This document shows positions 27,442 to 35,200 of a stretch of 64,000 nt of DNA, one piece after another; position 1 is the stretch's first letter; every line of letters begins with the position of its first letter. A program made the position numbers and the translations under genes. The notes under the pieces are model-generated. The model was not told the DNA's origin and did not search any database. It worked only from the letters and a program-made list of their open reading frames with translations. The DNA comes from Allobosea sp. BK604 (GTDB lineage Bacteria > Pseudomonadota > Alphaproteobacteria > Rhizobiales > Beijerinckiaceae): assembly GCF_004341515.1 (NCBI RefSeq), contig NZ_SLZF01000002.1, forward strand, positions 310,001 to 374,000. Reading direction: 5' to 3'.

Positions 27442-27690
27442 ATGGCGAAGCGAGGTTTGGTTGCCGACCCGGAGGAGCTGGATCGGATCACAGCGGCGTT
27501 TCGAGAAGCATGGGGAGCCGTGCAACCCGGATTGTTCGGCGCCATGCGCGAGCGGGCTCATCGGGAATGGCTGGCCATGATCATTCTGGGCCTGCGCGCA
27601 TCCGGGCACACCGAGAACCTGAGCGCGCTCGCCAGCGAGCAGTTCATCGCGACGGCGCCAGCCGTTGCCACGGATGGCCCGAAGCCGTGA
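27442..27690 (+). CDS. Small hypothetical protein
   Basis: Eighty-two residues, mostly helical by composition (DPEELDRITAAFREAW and SALASEQFIATAP), no signal peptide or membrane helix. The ATG at 27442 has GGAGG 7 nt upstream; an earlier in-frame ATG at 27391 lacks one. Family not recognised. It stands alone in an accessory-looking zone, with the convergent lipoprotein gene 54 bp away. Confidence 0.6.
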   Translation: MAKRGLVADPEELDRITAAFREAWGAVQPGLFGAMRERAHREWLAMIILGLRASGHTENLSALASEQFIATAPAVATDGPKP

Positions 27691-27744
27691 CCGGCGGGTA
27701 GATATTGGGCTGCGCGAATCCGAACCCGTCCGCTTCCCCTCCCG

Positions 27745-28119
27745 TCAGCTCCCCCGCTCGGTGTTGAGCATGGGCGGGGGCTGCAGCTCGGGAATATTCG
27801 TCAGTTCATCGGGCAGAGGCGCGCTCGAGCATTTCAGGTGCAGATCCCGATTGAATTGCTTGCGGCGCACATTCTGCTGATTGGTCACGTTGACGGTTGC
27901 CAGGGCGCTGGACGGGCTCAGCAACCCGATCATGGCGGATGACTTCAGCCGCTCGGTTTCCTCCGCCTCGTAGCCGCCGGCCTTCTGCCGAGCCTCTCGA
28001 CAAGCAGCGCTTTGCCATTTGCGATCGGAGTGACTGAGAGAACTGGCGTAGCTCGCGGGCTGCGTCGTGCATCCCACGCAAATCAATCCCATCACAGCGA
28101 TCGCGACTTGGGTTTTCAT
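27745..28119 (-). CDS. Small putative lipoprotein
   Basis: A 124-residue protein with a short signal peptide (MKTQVAIAVMGLICVGC) whose Cys17 could be lipidated; the lipobox C-V-G-C departs from the usual L at -3, so plain secretion is possible. The mature part has a basic/acidic helix (CREARQKAGGYEAEETERLKS) and a Pro-rich end. No family recognised. Upstream sequence to 28243 holds no other gene. Confidence 0.6.
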   Translation of the reverse strand: MKTQVAIAVMGLICVGCTTQPASYASSLSHSDRKWQSAACREARQKAGGYEAEETERLKSSAMIGLLSPSSALATVNVTNQQNVRRKQFNRDLHLKCSSAPLPDELTNIPELQPPPMLNTERGS

Positions 28120-28344
28120 GAACCAGCCCTTCGGATCAGCGGCCCCCGATCGCAGGCCGGACGAGGCAGGAAACTCACGTGCTGCGTGTGCAGTTCCAGC
28201 AGCGCCGATGATAGCATTGTAAGCATGACGCGATAGTCTTCGATGGCACAGTTGGCGTCCTCGCCTTCTCGGCTACAGTGCCCTGCCTTGCGGGACATGT
28301 CCGTTAATCCCGGTTCGGCCGAATCTCCTCCAGCGAGGCGTGCC

Positions 28345-28632
28345 ATGGCCCTGAGCGGCGATCAGTCGAAGTTGCTCCACGAGGCTCTTGTTTCGGCATT
28401 CACCTACGACGAGCTCCAACGACTCACTTGGTTCAACTTGAACGTGATGCTCCCGGTGGTCGTCGCGAACGGCCCGGTTGATAGGGTCGTCTACGACCTC
28501 ATCAAATATGCGGAACAATACGGAATCATCGAGGACCTGGTTCGCGCCGCATCCGAAAGCCGTCCGCGCAATCCGCTTATCAAGAAGGCCGCGAGCCTGA
28601 TTCTAGCGCCCGGCGGCTCAGTTGAAGAGTAG
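28345..28632 (+). CDS. Stand-alone effector-associated domain 1 (EAD1) protein
   Basis: Ninety-five residues from ATG 28345 (longer in-frame starts at 28297 and 28243 add only a low-complexity leader). The whole protein matches the EAD1 pattern: LSGDQSKLLHEALVSAF, a middle V-V-Y-D-L-I-K-Y-A-E-Q-Y-G segment, LVRAA and a closing R-x-x-N-P. EAD domains are death-like helical adaptors found in predicted bacterial conflict and signalling systems, where two proteins bearing like EADs recruit each other, usually linking a STAND or kinase-like sensor to a protease, caspase or TIR effector. It has no effector domain of its own. It is convergent with an EAD-bearing gene 36 bp away. Confidence 0.75.
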   Translation: MALSGDQSKLLHEALVSAFTYDELQRLTWFNLNVMLPVVVANGPVDRVVYDLIKYAEQYGIIEDLVRAASESRPRNPLIKKAASLILAPGGSVEE

Positions 28633-28638
28633 CGTCAG

Positions 28639-28661
28639 CTGGAGCATTTCCGCGCTTCTCC
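28639..28661. repeat. Fragment of the ~104-bp palindromic repeat
   Basis: GAGCATTTCCGCG, then a close match to CTTCTCCGA, repeats the left end of the copy at 51104 (GAGCATTTCCGCGTTTCTCCGA). It fills most of the 36-bp gap between the two convergent EAD genes. Confidence 0.6.
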
Positions 28662-28668
28662 GAGTCGA

Positions 28669-30651
28669 TCAATCGCCACTTGCGGGCCGTTCCTGCGCGA
28701 CGGCCATCCAGGCCTTTCCTACCGTGGTCAGGTAGGCAATGGGCACCGCGGTCGAATGATCGAAGATCCCCGGCGTCGCAAGAAGCGTCATGTGACGGCG
28801 CAGCCAGTCCGGAGCAAGGTCCCAGGCTCTCGGAACGACGCCCAATTCAGTCAGTTGTTGCGCGAGAGGAATTGCGTTTCGACGCGCCTCGATGGCGATC
28901 CGGAGAAAGCCTATCACGACGTCCGGGCCCGGCGCACGCGCTGACCTAAATCCCCCATTCAGCAGGACCAGGGTGAGGACGGATGGAGCTTGCGGGCTGG
29001 AGTTCCTGACGGCCTCGACCCACCATGCCGACCGATCAGCGGGCAAAATTCCACTCAACTCCAGACCGGACTTTTGAGCTTCCTCGATCGTGAAGAAGGC
29101 TGGGCCGCTGTCGAGCAGATATTGGATCGCGGGCCAGAGTTGATCTTCGGGAGGCACTTCCGATTGTCTCTGCCCCAACCATCCGCTTAGTCGGCGAAGG
29201 ATTTCGGCCTCGCGATCCAGATCGGTTTGCCTGAGTGCCGGCAAGAAAAAAGGGTCGAAGCGCAAAAGCGGGTCATTACCTGCCCAGGCCTGCATGAATC
29301 CGTGCTCGGCAAGGGCATGAAACAGTCGCTCACTCTCGGACGCACTGAGCCCCGTAAGGACTTCGGCCAATTCAGCCGGGACTGCCATGCCGTCGAAGAG
29401 AAGCAGCGTCTGAATTTCGTCGTCGACCGATTTGCCGAATGTCTTGGCAATCATGGAATCGGCGAGGTCCGCGAAGCCGTTCAGCGCGCCATTCAGGATC
29501 GCTTGATGCGCCCGGGTCGTTCCCCTTTTTGAAAGGACCGCCTGCAATTTCTTGTAGGCTGCCAGTGCCTCTTCGTTTTGCCCCACGCTTTGCAGCGCAT
29601 GAGCGTATTGGAGCGTCGCCAGGGCCAGGACCTCAACCTGCTCGGCGTCCCCCTCTACAGCTGCAATCGCAAATGGATCGGCGTTGAACGAGCCTTGCGA
29701 ATTCTCGCCCCCAATAGTCAGAATGGAGTTCCAAAGAGGGATGGCTTTCTCTGCTTTTCCTGCGCGCTGGTAACTGAGAGCGAGGAAAGCGAGCGCATCC
29801 ACCCAGGGGCGGTTTGCCGAGAACGCAAAGCCGCGCTCATTCAATGAAACTCTGTAAGTCCACTCGAAGGATCCCGGCACGAAACGGATCGCGCTCTCGA
29901 AGAACCGAACTGCAGCTTCGTAATCCCTGCTATTGAAGCGCTGCATTCCAGAAATCCATGCCACCAGGAAATCCACATGTCCCAGGAGGCGGCCACTGGT
30001 GAGCGTGGAGAGGCTTTGGATGCTGGAAATGCCTGTCGTTCCATCGGGCTGAGCCGCGGACGGGAAGGTTACCCGCCCGGCGCTTGCCCAACGAAGCTCG
30101 AACTCGACGGCATTCGTCAGGTCGTAGAGATCCCCCCAGATGACGATGTCCGCTCCGAACCGCTGGCCGAGCTTCAATACACCGGCCAGGTCGGCCGGCG
30201 CTTCGTCATCGCTGCTTGTGACTTCAACCTCCATCCCCTGCCCCTCGGCAAACCGGGCGAGGTGCTTTTCCAGGGTGCGTTCGAGACGCAGCTCCCTCTC
30301 GGTCGCCATCAACCGATCAAAGCGAAGAAGCAGCACATGCAGTGCAGACCGATTATCGCCACCTGGAACCTCGATTGGCACCGAGAACAGATCGGCGATT
30401 TGGGCGATATCGCTGCGCCGCCCGGCGCGGGCATTGCCGAGGGCCGAGAGAAATTCGGATAAGGTACCTCGAGACTGGAGCCAGAGAATGATGTCAAAAA
30501 CGACATCCCTCAAGGATTTATCCCAATTGATGTCCGCGTTCGCCCGTTCGCCGAATGTTGCACCCCAGATCTTGCGAAGGTCCCGGGGATGCTGAAACAG
30601 ATCAAGGAACAAACCCTCGAGCAGACGAGCGCGTTGAGCGGTGCGCGTCAT
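28669..30651 (-). CDS. EAD-like/TolB-like/TPR/winged-helix protein
   Basis: A 660-residue soluble protein. Residues about 8-88 resemble an effector-associated domain (LRDVVFDIILWLQSRG, LSEFLSAL). About 100-190 looks like a TolB-N/FlgO-like alpha/beta domain (LGQRFGADIVIWGDLYD). From 235 to 395 there are TPR-like repeats (FNSRDYEAAVRFFESAI; ALQSVGQNEEALAAYKKL). About 405-500 (LLLFDGMAVPAELAEVLTGLSA) resembles the winged helix that follows the NTPase in STAND proteins, and the rest is helical. No Walker A P-loop is present. GGAG 10 nt before the ATG supports the start. It faces the EAD1 gene; a sensor or adaptor role in the same signalling unit is inferred. Confidence 0.65.
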   Translation of the reverse strand: MTRTAQRARLLEGLFLDLFQHPRDLRKIWGATFGERANADINWDKSLRDVVFDIILWLQSRGTLSEFLSALGNARAGRRSDIAQIADLFSVPIEVPGGDNRSALHVLLLRFDRLMATERELRLERTLEKHLARFAEGQGMEVEVTSSDDEAPADLAGVLKLGQRFGADIVIWGDLYDLTNAVEFELRWASAGRVTFPSAAQPDGTTGISSIQSLSTLTSGRLLGHVDFLVAWISGMQRFNSRDYEAAVRFFESAIRFVPGSFEWTYRVSLNERGFAFSANRPWVDALAFLALSYQRAGKAEKAIPLWNSILTIGGENSQGSFNADPFAIAAVEGDAEQVEVLALATLQYAHALQSVGQNEEALAAYKKLQAVLSKRGTTRAHQAILNGALNGFADLADSMIAKTFGKSVDDEIQTLLLFDGMAVPAELAEVLTGLSASESERLFHALAEHGFMQAWAGNDPLLRFDPFFLPALRQTDLDREAEILRRLSGWLGQRQSEVPPEDQLWPAIQYLLDSGPAFFTIEEAQKSGLELSGILPADRSAWWVEAVRNSSPQAPSVLTLVLLNGGFRSARAPGPDVVIGFLRIAIEARRNAIPLAQQLTELGVVPRAWDLAPDWLRRHMTLLATPGIFDHSTAVPIAYLTTVGKAWMAVAQERPASGD

Positions 30652-31015
30652 GTCGCGGGCTCTCCAAGTGACCGGGCCGGAGCGTGACTAAGCCGGAGCC
30701 AGCGGTCGATCGCTGGCACTGTGAGCTTCGCAGCTCGAGCCGCCGCACTCCAGCATAACCCGAGTGGAACAGCATCATCATCTCGATAAATTGATCCCGG
30801 CGCTCGACGGCCGGCACCATGTCTTGATCTGGTCCGCCGCCATAGGCTGAGCGGCTTCACGCTCGATCAGCAATGCGGCTGAGCCCGAGCCGCCCCTGAT
30901 CAACGATCAACGGCCGGAGTTTGTCGAGAGTGTCCGCGCAAGCACGGCAATCGCCAAACGATGCCGCCCGCTTAGCCGATGTGACCGGGATGACATTCCA
31001 AGCCATTGGAAACAA
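30652..31015. other. Gap without a supportable gene
   Basis: The 364 bp between the EAD/TPR gene and the tRNA contain only short overlapping open frames on the minus strand (up to 72 codons), none with a Shine-Dalgarno sequence or recognisable protein. It lies on the 3' side of the tRNA-Arg, the usual place for integration scars. Confidence 0.5.
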
Positions 31016-31092
31016 TGGCGCGCCCGACACGATTCGAACGTGTGACCTTTGCCTTCGGAGGGCAACGCTCTATCCAGCTGAGCTACGGGCGC
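31016..31092 (-). tRNA. tRNA-Arg(CCG)
   Basis: A 77-nt cloverleaf on the minus strand. Acceptor stem GCGCCCG pairs with CGGGCGC, followed by G and an encoded CCA. The anticodon stem TTGCC/GGCAA encloses loop CTCCGAA with anticodon CCG, reading CGG codons. The T arm is ACACG-TTCGAAT-CGTGT. A promoter lies just upstream, and a decayed partial copy with the same upstream sequence is found at 50681-50798. Confidence 0.93.
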
Positions 31093-31105
31093 TAACCGTG
31101 GAAGG

Positions 31106-31134
31106 TGGATAGCTGATTGCCGCTGCTTCGGCAA
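31106..31134 (-). promoter_or_regulatory. Probable tRNA-Arg promoter
   Basis: On the minus strand TTGCCG (31129-31134), a 17-nt spacer and TATCCA (31106-31111) lie 14 nt before the tRNA 5' end. TTGCCG is also one arm of a TTGCCG/CGGCAA inverted repeat. The degenerate copy near 50.75 kb keeps TTGCCG at the same distance. Confidence 0.5.
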
Positions 31135-31215
31135 CGAGGGATTTGCGACGGAGCAAACGTCCGAAACACCACCTTTGATTTTCGATCACATCACCCCGAG
31201 GAACACTCGGTCAAC

Positions 31216-31344
31216 TCACAGCATAATCTCCAATTCGGCCAGTCTACCAGCAGCCTCCCCCTCCAGCGCACTGAGCCGAGTGATGGTCTCCTCGGGCGGG
31301 CGGCGCTCAGCGACGTCGTTCGAGGGTTCGCTCCGCGCTCTCAA
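31216..31344 (-). CDS. Very short coiled-coil ORF downstream of the 291-residue gene
   Basis: Forty-two codons from TTG at 31344. The start overlaps the TGA of the preceding gene (TTGA, 31341-31344) and GGAG lies 7 nt upstream. The C-terminal half, ETITRLSALEGEAAGRLAE and LEIML, is a heptad-like helix closely resembling the end of the 50-residue protein encoded on the other side of the 291-residue gene. Its reality rests on the ribosome site, the coupling and that similarity. Function unknown. Confidence 0.45.
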   Translation of the reverse strand: MRARSEPSNDVAERRPPEETITRLSALEGEAAGRLAELEIML

Positions 31345-32216
31345 ATTGCGTTCTCCGACAGGTAGCGCTCGACCACCTGCGATCGCACACTCCACGGCGT
31401 TTGAAGACTGGCGTATTCGTTGTCGCGCAGGTCCGGGTCCTTCAATGCCAGGATCCACATGTCCCAATTGTCTCGCAGCGCAGGCCCCTCCCAGAAGTTC
31501 ACCAACGAGCGATAGAAGTCGGCCACGAGCCGTTTCCGTGACATCTCGACGATGAATTCGCTTCGGCTGGCGTCGACGGGAGTGCAAACAAGGTAGACGA
31601 GATCGGCCGTCGAAGGCACGACCTCCAGCCTCGCGAGAGACCCCTCGCTATCGACGACAAGTCGGGCCGGCATATTGGTGGCAATGTGTTCGAGCCAGCG
31701 GGTCAGGCTGCCTGCAAACGGATCGAACACCTCGCTCAGCGGTATCTCCGTATGCTGCCGCTCACTCCGCAGGCTCAGGTCAATCCACCCCCAGGACGGC
31801 GGGCCGAACTCTACGACAACGGTCTCGACGCGCTCGGCTTGGGCTGGCGGCTCGATCCGCTCGCCAGAGGCGCGCCAGCACAGCGCGCGATAGTCCCAGA
31901 CATGCGCTGTCTCAGCCGGAGAATTGCCGAGATCGTAGGCATCCGGCTCGCCGGCGAAGCGCAGTATCTTATGGGCAGCCGGATCGGTCCACAGCGTGCG
32001 GTCGATCGCCCGCCATTCGCGCAGCTCAGGAAATCTCTCGAGCGCCCAGGACTTCGCGATCGCGGAGGCGCCATCAGCCGCGATCAGCGTCCAGCCGTCA
32101 CGATCCGGCGTGCGGAATCCGTAGACCGGCCAGTACGCCGGTTGCCGACTCGTCTCGGCAGGCTTGCGTCGAGGGGGCGTTTTGCGGTTTGCCGCCGGCT
32201 TCCCGGCTCCTGTCAC
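31341..32216 (-). CDS. Unknown 291-residue protein flanked by short coiled-coil ORFs
   Basis: A soluble protein with a Lys/Arg/Pro-rich N-terminus (about 1-30) and a beta-rich centre (RVETVVVEFGPPSWGWIDLSL). A segment around 150-190 with SEVFDPFAGSLTRWLEHIAT resembles small sensor or immunity-like alpha/beta proteins, but I do not recognise a named family. The start is GTG at 32216, overlapping the TGA of the upstream 50-codon ORF (GTGA, 32213-32216); the stop overlaps the downstream short ORF. The three form a tightly coupled unit just upstream of tRNA-Arg. Confidence 0.65.
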   Translation of the reverse strand: MTGAGKPAANRKTPPRRKPAETSRQPAYWPVYGFRTPDRDGWTLIAADGASAIAKSWALERFPELREWRAIDRTLWTDPAAHKILRFAGEPDAYDLGNSPAETAHVWDYRALCWRASGERIEPPAQAERVETVVVEFGPPSWGWIDLSLRSERQHTEIPLSEVFDPFAGSLTRWLEHIATNMPARLVVDSEGSLARLEVVPSTADLVYLVCTPVDASRSEFIVEMSRKRLVADFYRSLVNFWEGPALRDNWDMWILALKDPDLRDNEYASLQTPWSVRSQVVERYLSENAI

Positions 32217-32365
32217 AGCATCGCCTCCAACTCATCCAACCGCTCCGCGATCTCCTTTTCCAGAGCCTTCAGCTCGGCGATGATCACGACGTAGCCACCG
32301 TCGATCGGCCGATTGTTGACGTGCCAGCCCATATGCACGCCCCGGGCGGTCGGCTGAACGGCCAT
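32213..32365 (-). CDS. 50-residue coiled-coil protein
   Basis: ATG at 32365 has a GGGG sequence 8 nt upstream. The protein starts MAVQPTARGVHMGW and ends in a charged heptad helix (IIAELKALEKEIAERLDE and LEAML). Its TGA overlaps the GTG of the 291-residue gene, so translation is probably coupled. The helix is matched by the short ORF at 31216-31344 (I-x2-L-x-ALE-x-E-x-A-x-RL-x-ELE-x-ML). No family recognised; it may be a partner or assembly helix for the larger protein. Confidence 0.5.
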   Translation of the reverse strand: MAVQPTARGVHMGWHVNNRPIDGGYVVIIAELKALEKEIAERLDELEAML

Positions 32366-32468
32366 TTGTAGTCCCCCTTGCCCGTGCGGAACCTAGGGGC
32401 GAACAGCGATGCGCACAACGACGAATGCGTGCATCATCGTCTGGTTGGGTTCGGCGGGCGATGCCCTC

Positions 32469-33734
32469 TCACCCCAGCAGTCCGGCGGGCTTTCTCGCGA
32501 CCTGCATGTTCAGCCGCGCCGGCGGCCTCTCGAAACTCAGGCGCCCGCGCTTGAAGCCCATGACCGGCTCCGCGATCTCCGCCAGCGCATCGGCGGGCGT
32601 CGCGGCATCCAGGATGACCAGATCGGCGGGATTGCCGATCGCGATGCCGTAATCGTCGAGACGCATCAGCCGTGCCGGCGCGGTGGTCACCAGGGCGAGG
32701 CACTGCCCGAATTCGTGCGGGCCGCATTGCGCGACATTTGCGTAAAGATTGGCCATGCGCAGCAGCGAGCCGTCGCCGAACGGCGTGAACGGATTGAGGA
32801 CGTTGTTGGTCGCGACCGAGCAGACGACCCCCTGCCCGGCCAGCAGATGCGCTGGCGCGAGACCGCGAGGCCTCGCATGGCTCTCCTGCCGCCCCATCAA
32901 ATAGAGGTCCGTCGCGGGCAGCACCGTCAGGGCGACGCCAGCGTCGGCGAGCCTTTGTCCGATCGTCGCGAGGCTGTCGGGCGGCACCATCGAGAGCTTG
33001 GTGACATGCCCGATGGCGACGCGGCCGCCCCAGCCATGGCGCTGCGTCTGCCGGCAGACCTCGTCGAGATGCATCCAGCTCGGATCGAGATCGAAATCGA
33101 GATGGAAATCGAGGTCGACGTCGAAGCGCCGCGCGAGCGTGAAGAGCCGCTCGATCTGCGCCGCCGGATCGGTATCGGTGTAGGGGCAGCCCCCGAGAAG
33201 ATCGGCCCCATCCTGCAAGGCCGCGACCAGGAGTTCCTCGGTGCCGGGATCGTTGGTCAGCCCCTCCTGCGGGAAGACGCAGATCGAGAGATCGAGCCCC
33301 CAGGCATAATCCGCCTTCAGCGCCTTGATCGCCGTGAAGCTGCGCAGGCCGACGCGGGGATCGACCTCGACATGGGTGCGCATCCGGGTCGTGCCCTTGC
33401 CGATCGCCTTCTCGATGACCCTGGCACCGCGCGCGTAGACATCGGCCTCGGTGAAATCGCGCTTCATCATGGCGACGGATGCGATGGCGCCGGCGAGCCC
33501 GCCATGGTCGTGGCCGCAGCGGCCAAGCAGGCAGGCCTTGTCGAGATGGATGTGGCTGTCGACGAAGCCCGGCAGGGCGAGCCGCCCAGCGACATCGATC
33601 TCCGGCGCGTCGCAGTTGATCCGCGGGGCGATGGCCGCGATCGTCCCGGCGCTCACGCCGATATCCCGCGGCTGGTCATGGCCGGCGATCGTGGCCTGGC
33701 GGAAAACAAGATCGAGTGCGCGGTCGTTCGGCAT
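32469..33734 (-). CDS. Cytosine-deaminase-like metal-dependent amidohydrolase
   Basis: A 421-residue amidohydrolase-superfamily protein. H61-x-H63 (in FVDSHIHLDK), H211 in FHLDFDLD and H243 in IGHVTKL correspond to the metal and substrate residues of CodA (H61, H63, H214, H246). At the place of the CodA G-H-D-D-V motif this protein has A-T-N-N-V (N310-N311), so the usual metal-binding Asp is Asn, and the reaction may differ. CodA relatives deaminate cytosine, creatinine or triazine derivatives. ATG at 33734 is chosen because the frame upstream crosses the regulatory region. It is divergent from the NTF2-like gene and shares a TGCATGCA site with it. Confidence 0.8.
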   Translation of the reverse strand: MPNDRALDLVFRQATIAGHDQPRDIGVSAGTIAAIAPRINCDAPEIDVAGRLALPGFVDSHIHLDKACLLGRCGHDHGGLAGAIASVAMMKRDFTEADVYARGARVIEKAIGKGTTRMRTHVEVDPRVGLRSFTAIKALKADYAWGLDLSICVFPQEGLTNDPGTEELLVAALQDGADLLGGCPYTDTDPAAQIERLFTLARRFDVDLDFHLDFDLDPSWMHLDEVCRQTQRHGWGGRVAIGHVTKLSMVPPDSLATIGQRLADAGVALTVLPATDLYLMGRQESHARPRGLAPAHLLAGQGVVCSVATNNVLNPFTPFGDGSLLRMANLYANVAQCGPHEFGQCLALVTTAPARLMRLDDYGIAIGNPADLVILDAATPADALAEIAEPVMGFKRGRLSFERPPARLNMQVARKPAGLLG

Positions 33735-33774
33735 GGTTCTGCTTATCGCTTGGTATTCAATTGAGTAAAAAACA

Positions 33775-33786
33775 TGCATGCACTTT
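33775..33786. promoter_or_regulatory. Putative GntR operator, TGCATGCACTTT
   Basis: The 8-bp palindrome TGCATGCA with trailing CTTT lies between the divergent amidohydrolase and NTF2-like genes. The same 12 bases recur exactly at 35184-35195 before the ABC transporter genes, and TGCATGCA again at 35072 near the GntR gene. Confidence 0.55.
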
Positions 33787-33843
33787 GTGTGCCGAGACGA
33801 TAGGATTTCGGCCCCGACAGATTGTCTCACGACGGACCAGACC

Positions 33844-34251
33844 ATGCTGCACGGTGTTGACGCGCTCTCGGACGCCGGGATCGTGCGAGCCTATCTCGAA
33901 GCCTCGATGGTGCCGGATCCGGAGGGCGCCGCGCGCTATATGCGGCCCGGCACGCCGATCACCTTCACCGGCGGGCGGCTGTTCGATCATCCGAGCGGTC
34001 CGTCGAGCTTCAACGCCTTGCGCTATCGCTGGGTGAAGAAGCGCATGGAGCGCTTCGACGTCTGCCCCGGCGAAGGCGAGACGATCGTCTACAGCACCGG
34101 CACGCTCTATGGCGAATGGCCCGATGGCACGGCCTTCGAGGGCAATCGCTATGTCGACCGCTTCGTCGTGCGCGACGGGCTGATCGTCAAGATGGACGTC
34201 TGGAACGACAGCGCCGAGCGCATCCTGGAGCAGCGCGGCATCACCGCCTGA
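33844..34251 (+). CDS. NTF2-like/SnoaL-like protein
   Basis: A 135-residue protein with the cone-shaped NTF2 fold pattern: an N-terminal helix (AGIVRAYLEASMVPD), a beta-strand meander (VYSTGTLYGEWPDGTAFEGNRYVDRFVVRDG) and a closing V-x-M-D-V-W-N-D. Proteins of this kind are isomerases, hydratases or ligand-binding accessory proteins; no catalytic pair can be assigned. ATG at 33844 is preferred over 33778, which lies inside the operator. It is convergent with the GntR gene, only 4 nt away. Confidence 0.7.
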   Translation: MLHGVDALSDAGIVRAYLEASMVPDPEGAARYMRPGTPITFTGGRLFDHPSGPSSFNALRYRWVKKRMERFDVCPGEGETIVYSTGTLYGEWPDGTAFEGNRYVDRFVVRDGLIVKMDVWNDSAERILEQRGITA

Positions 34252-34255
34252 AGCG

Positions 34256-35014
34256 CTATTCGGCGGCATCCAGGCGGCGCTTGCGCGAGGGCGGCGGAGC
34301 GGCGGGCGCAGTCTCGGCATAGGGCGCCAGGATGTCCATGATGTCGCGGCCACGCGGTTTGGCCTGCGCCACGAGCGCGCGCTCCGCGACCGAGTCGAGG
34401 TGGAGGTGCATCAGGCTCGCCACCTTCTCGGAATCCCCCGCCTCGAGCGCGTCGATCAGCAGCCGATGCTCGTTGATCGCGCATTCCGATGAATGCGGCC
34501 GGCTGAACAGCGACAACGTCAGGCAGCAGCGATAGGCGATCTCGCTGACATAGCGGATCAGGATCGGGCTTTCCGTCATCGTTGCCAGCAGGATGTGGAA
34601 CTCGGTCGCGAGCCGGATCGAGACCGCGTCCGGACCGCCGCGCGCGGCATCCTCGGCATCGACATGGGCTCGCAATGTCGCAAGCTGCGTCTTGCTCAGC
34701 CGCCCGGCGAGCTGGCGCACGACGAGGCGCTCCAGTTCGATGCGGATATCGAATGTGTCGCGGGCCTCCTGCCAGCTCGGCGTCGCGACCACGGCGATGC
34801 GGTTGCGGCGCAGCTCGACCAGCCCTTCCGCAGCCAGTTGCCCAAGCGCATGGCGCGCGATTGTGCGGCTGACGCCGAAACGTTCACCAAGCGCATCCTC
34901 GGGCAGCTTGGCGCCCGGCTCCAGCGCCTGTTCGATGATCGCACGGCGCAAGGCACGGCAAATCAGCCCGACCTTGTCCGAGGAGCCGCTCTCTCCGCCA
35001 CCGTCACGCGCCAT
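34256..35014 (-). CDS. GntR-family (FCD) transcriptional regulator
   Basis: A 252-residue protein: winged helix-turn-helix at about 14-80 (LPEDALGERFGVSRTIARHALGQLAAEGLVEL) and an all-helical FCD ligand-binding domain with the metal-type His in TEFHILLATM and NEHRLLIDALE. It lies between the amidohydrolase/NTF2 pair and the divergent ABC transporter operon. Three TGCATGCA sites in the flanking control regions suggest that it represses both, with release by the transported compound (inference). Confidence 0.87.
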   Translation of the reverse strand: MARDGGGESGSSDKVGLICRALRRAIIEQALEPGAKLPEDALGERFGVSRTIARHALGQLAAEGLVELRRNRIAVVATPSWQEARDTFDIRIELERLVVRQLAGRLSKTQLATLRAHVDAEDAARGGPDAVSIRLATEFHILLATMTESPILIRYVSEIAYRCCLTLSLFSRPHSSECAINEHRLLIDALEAGDSEKVASLMHLHLDSVAERALVAQAKPRGRDIMDILAPYAETAPAAPPPSRKRRLDAAE

Positions 35015-35071
35015 GTTCGTCGTCCAATCCTGGATCAGCCCGTCTTAGCGCCGTCCCCGTGGAATGCGCAA

Positions 35072-35079
35072 TGCATGCA
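35072..35079. promoter_or_regulatory. TGCATGCA palindrome upstream of the GntR gene
   Basis: Second of three TGCATGCA octamers in this cluster, 57 bp before the regulator start codon, suggesting autoregulation. An ATGC-6-GCAT inverted repeat follows at 35164-35177. Confidence 0.45.
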
Positions 35080-35183
35080 GCGGGCCGTTCCTCTTGCTCA
35101 CGCCCGCGTCGAGCGCATTGCGCCCGGTGCCCGCGTGAGGCCCACGCGGGGTGTTTGACTGGAATGCATTATGGCATCCCAAT

Positions 35184-35195
35184 TGCATGCACTTT
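35184..35195. promoter_or_regulatory. Putative GntR operator before the ABC transporter genes
   Basis: An exact repeat of the TGCATGCACTTT found at 33775-33786, ending 5 bp before the preferred ATG (35201) of the ATPase gene. The position argues against the longer start at 35171. Confidence 0.55.
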
Positions 35196-35200
35196 CAGTC

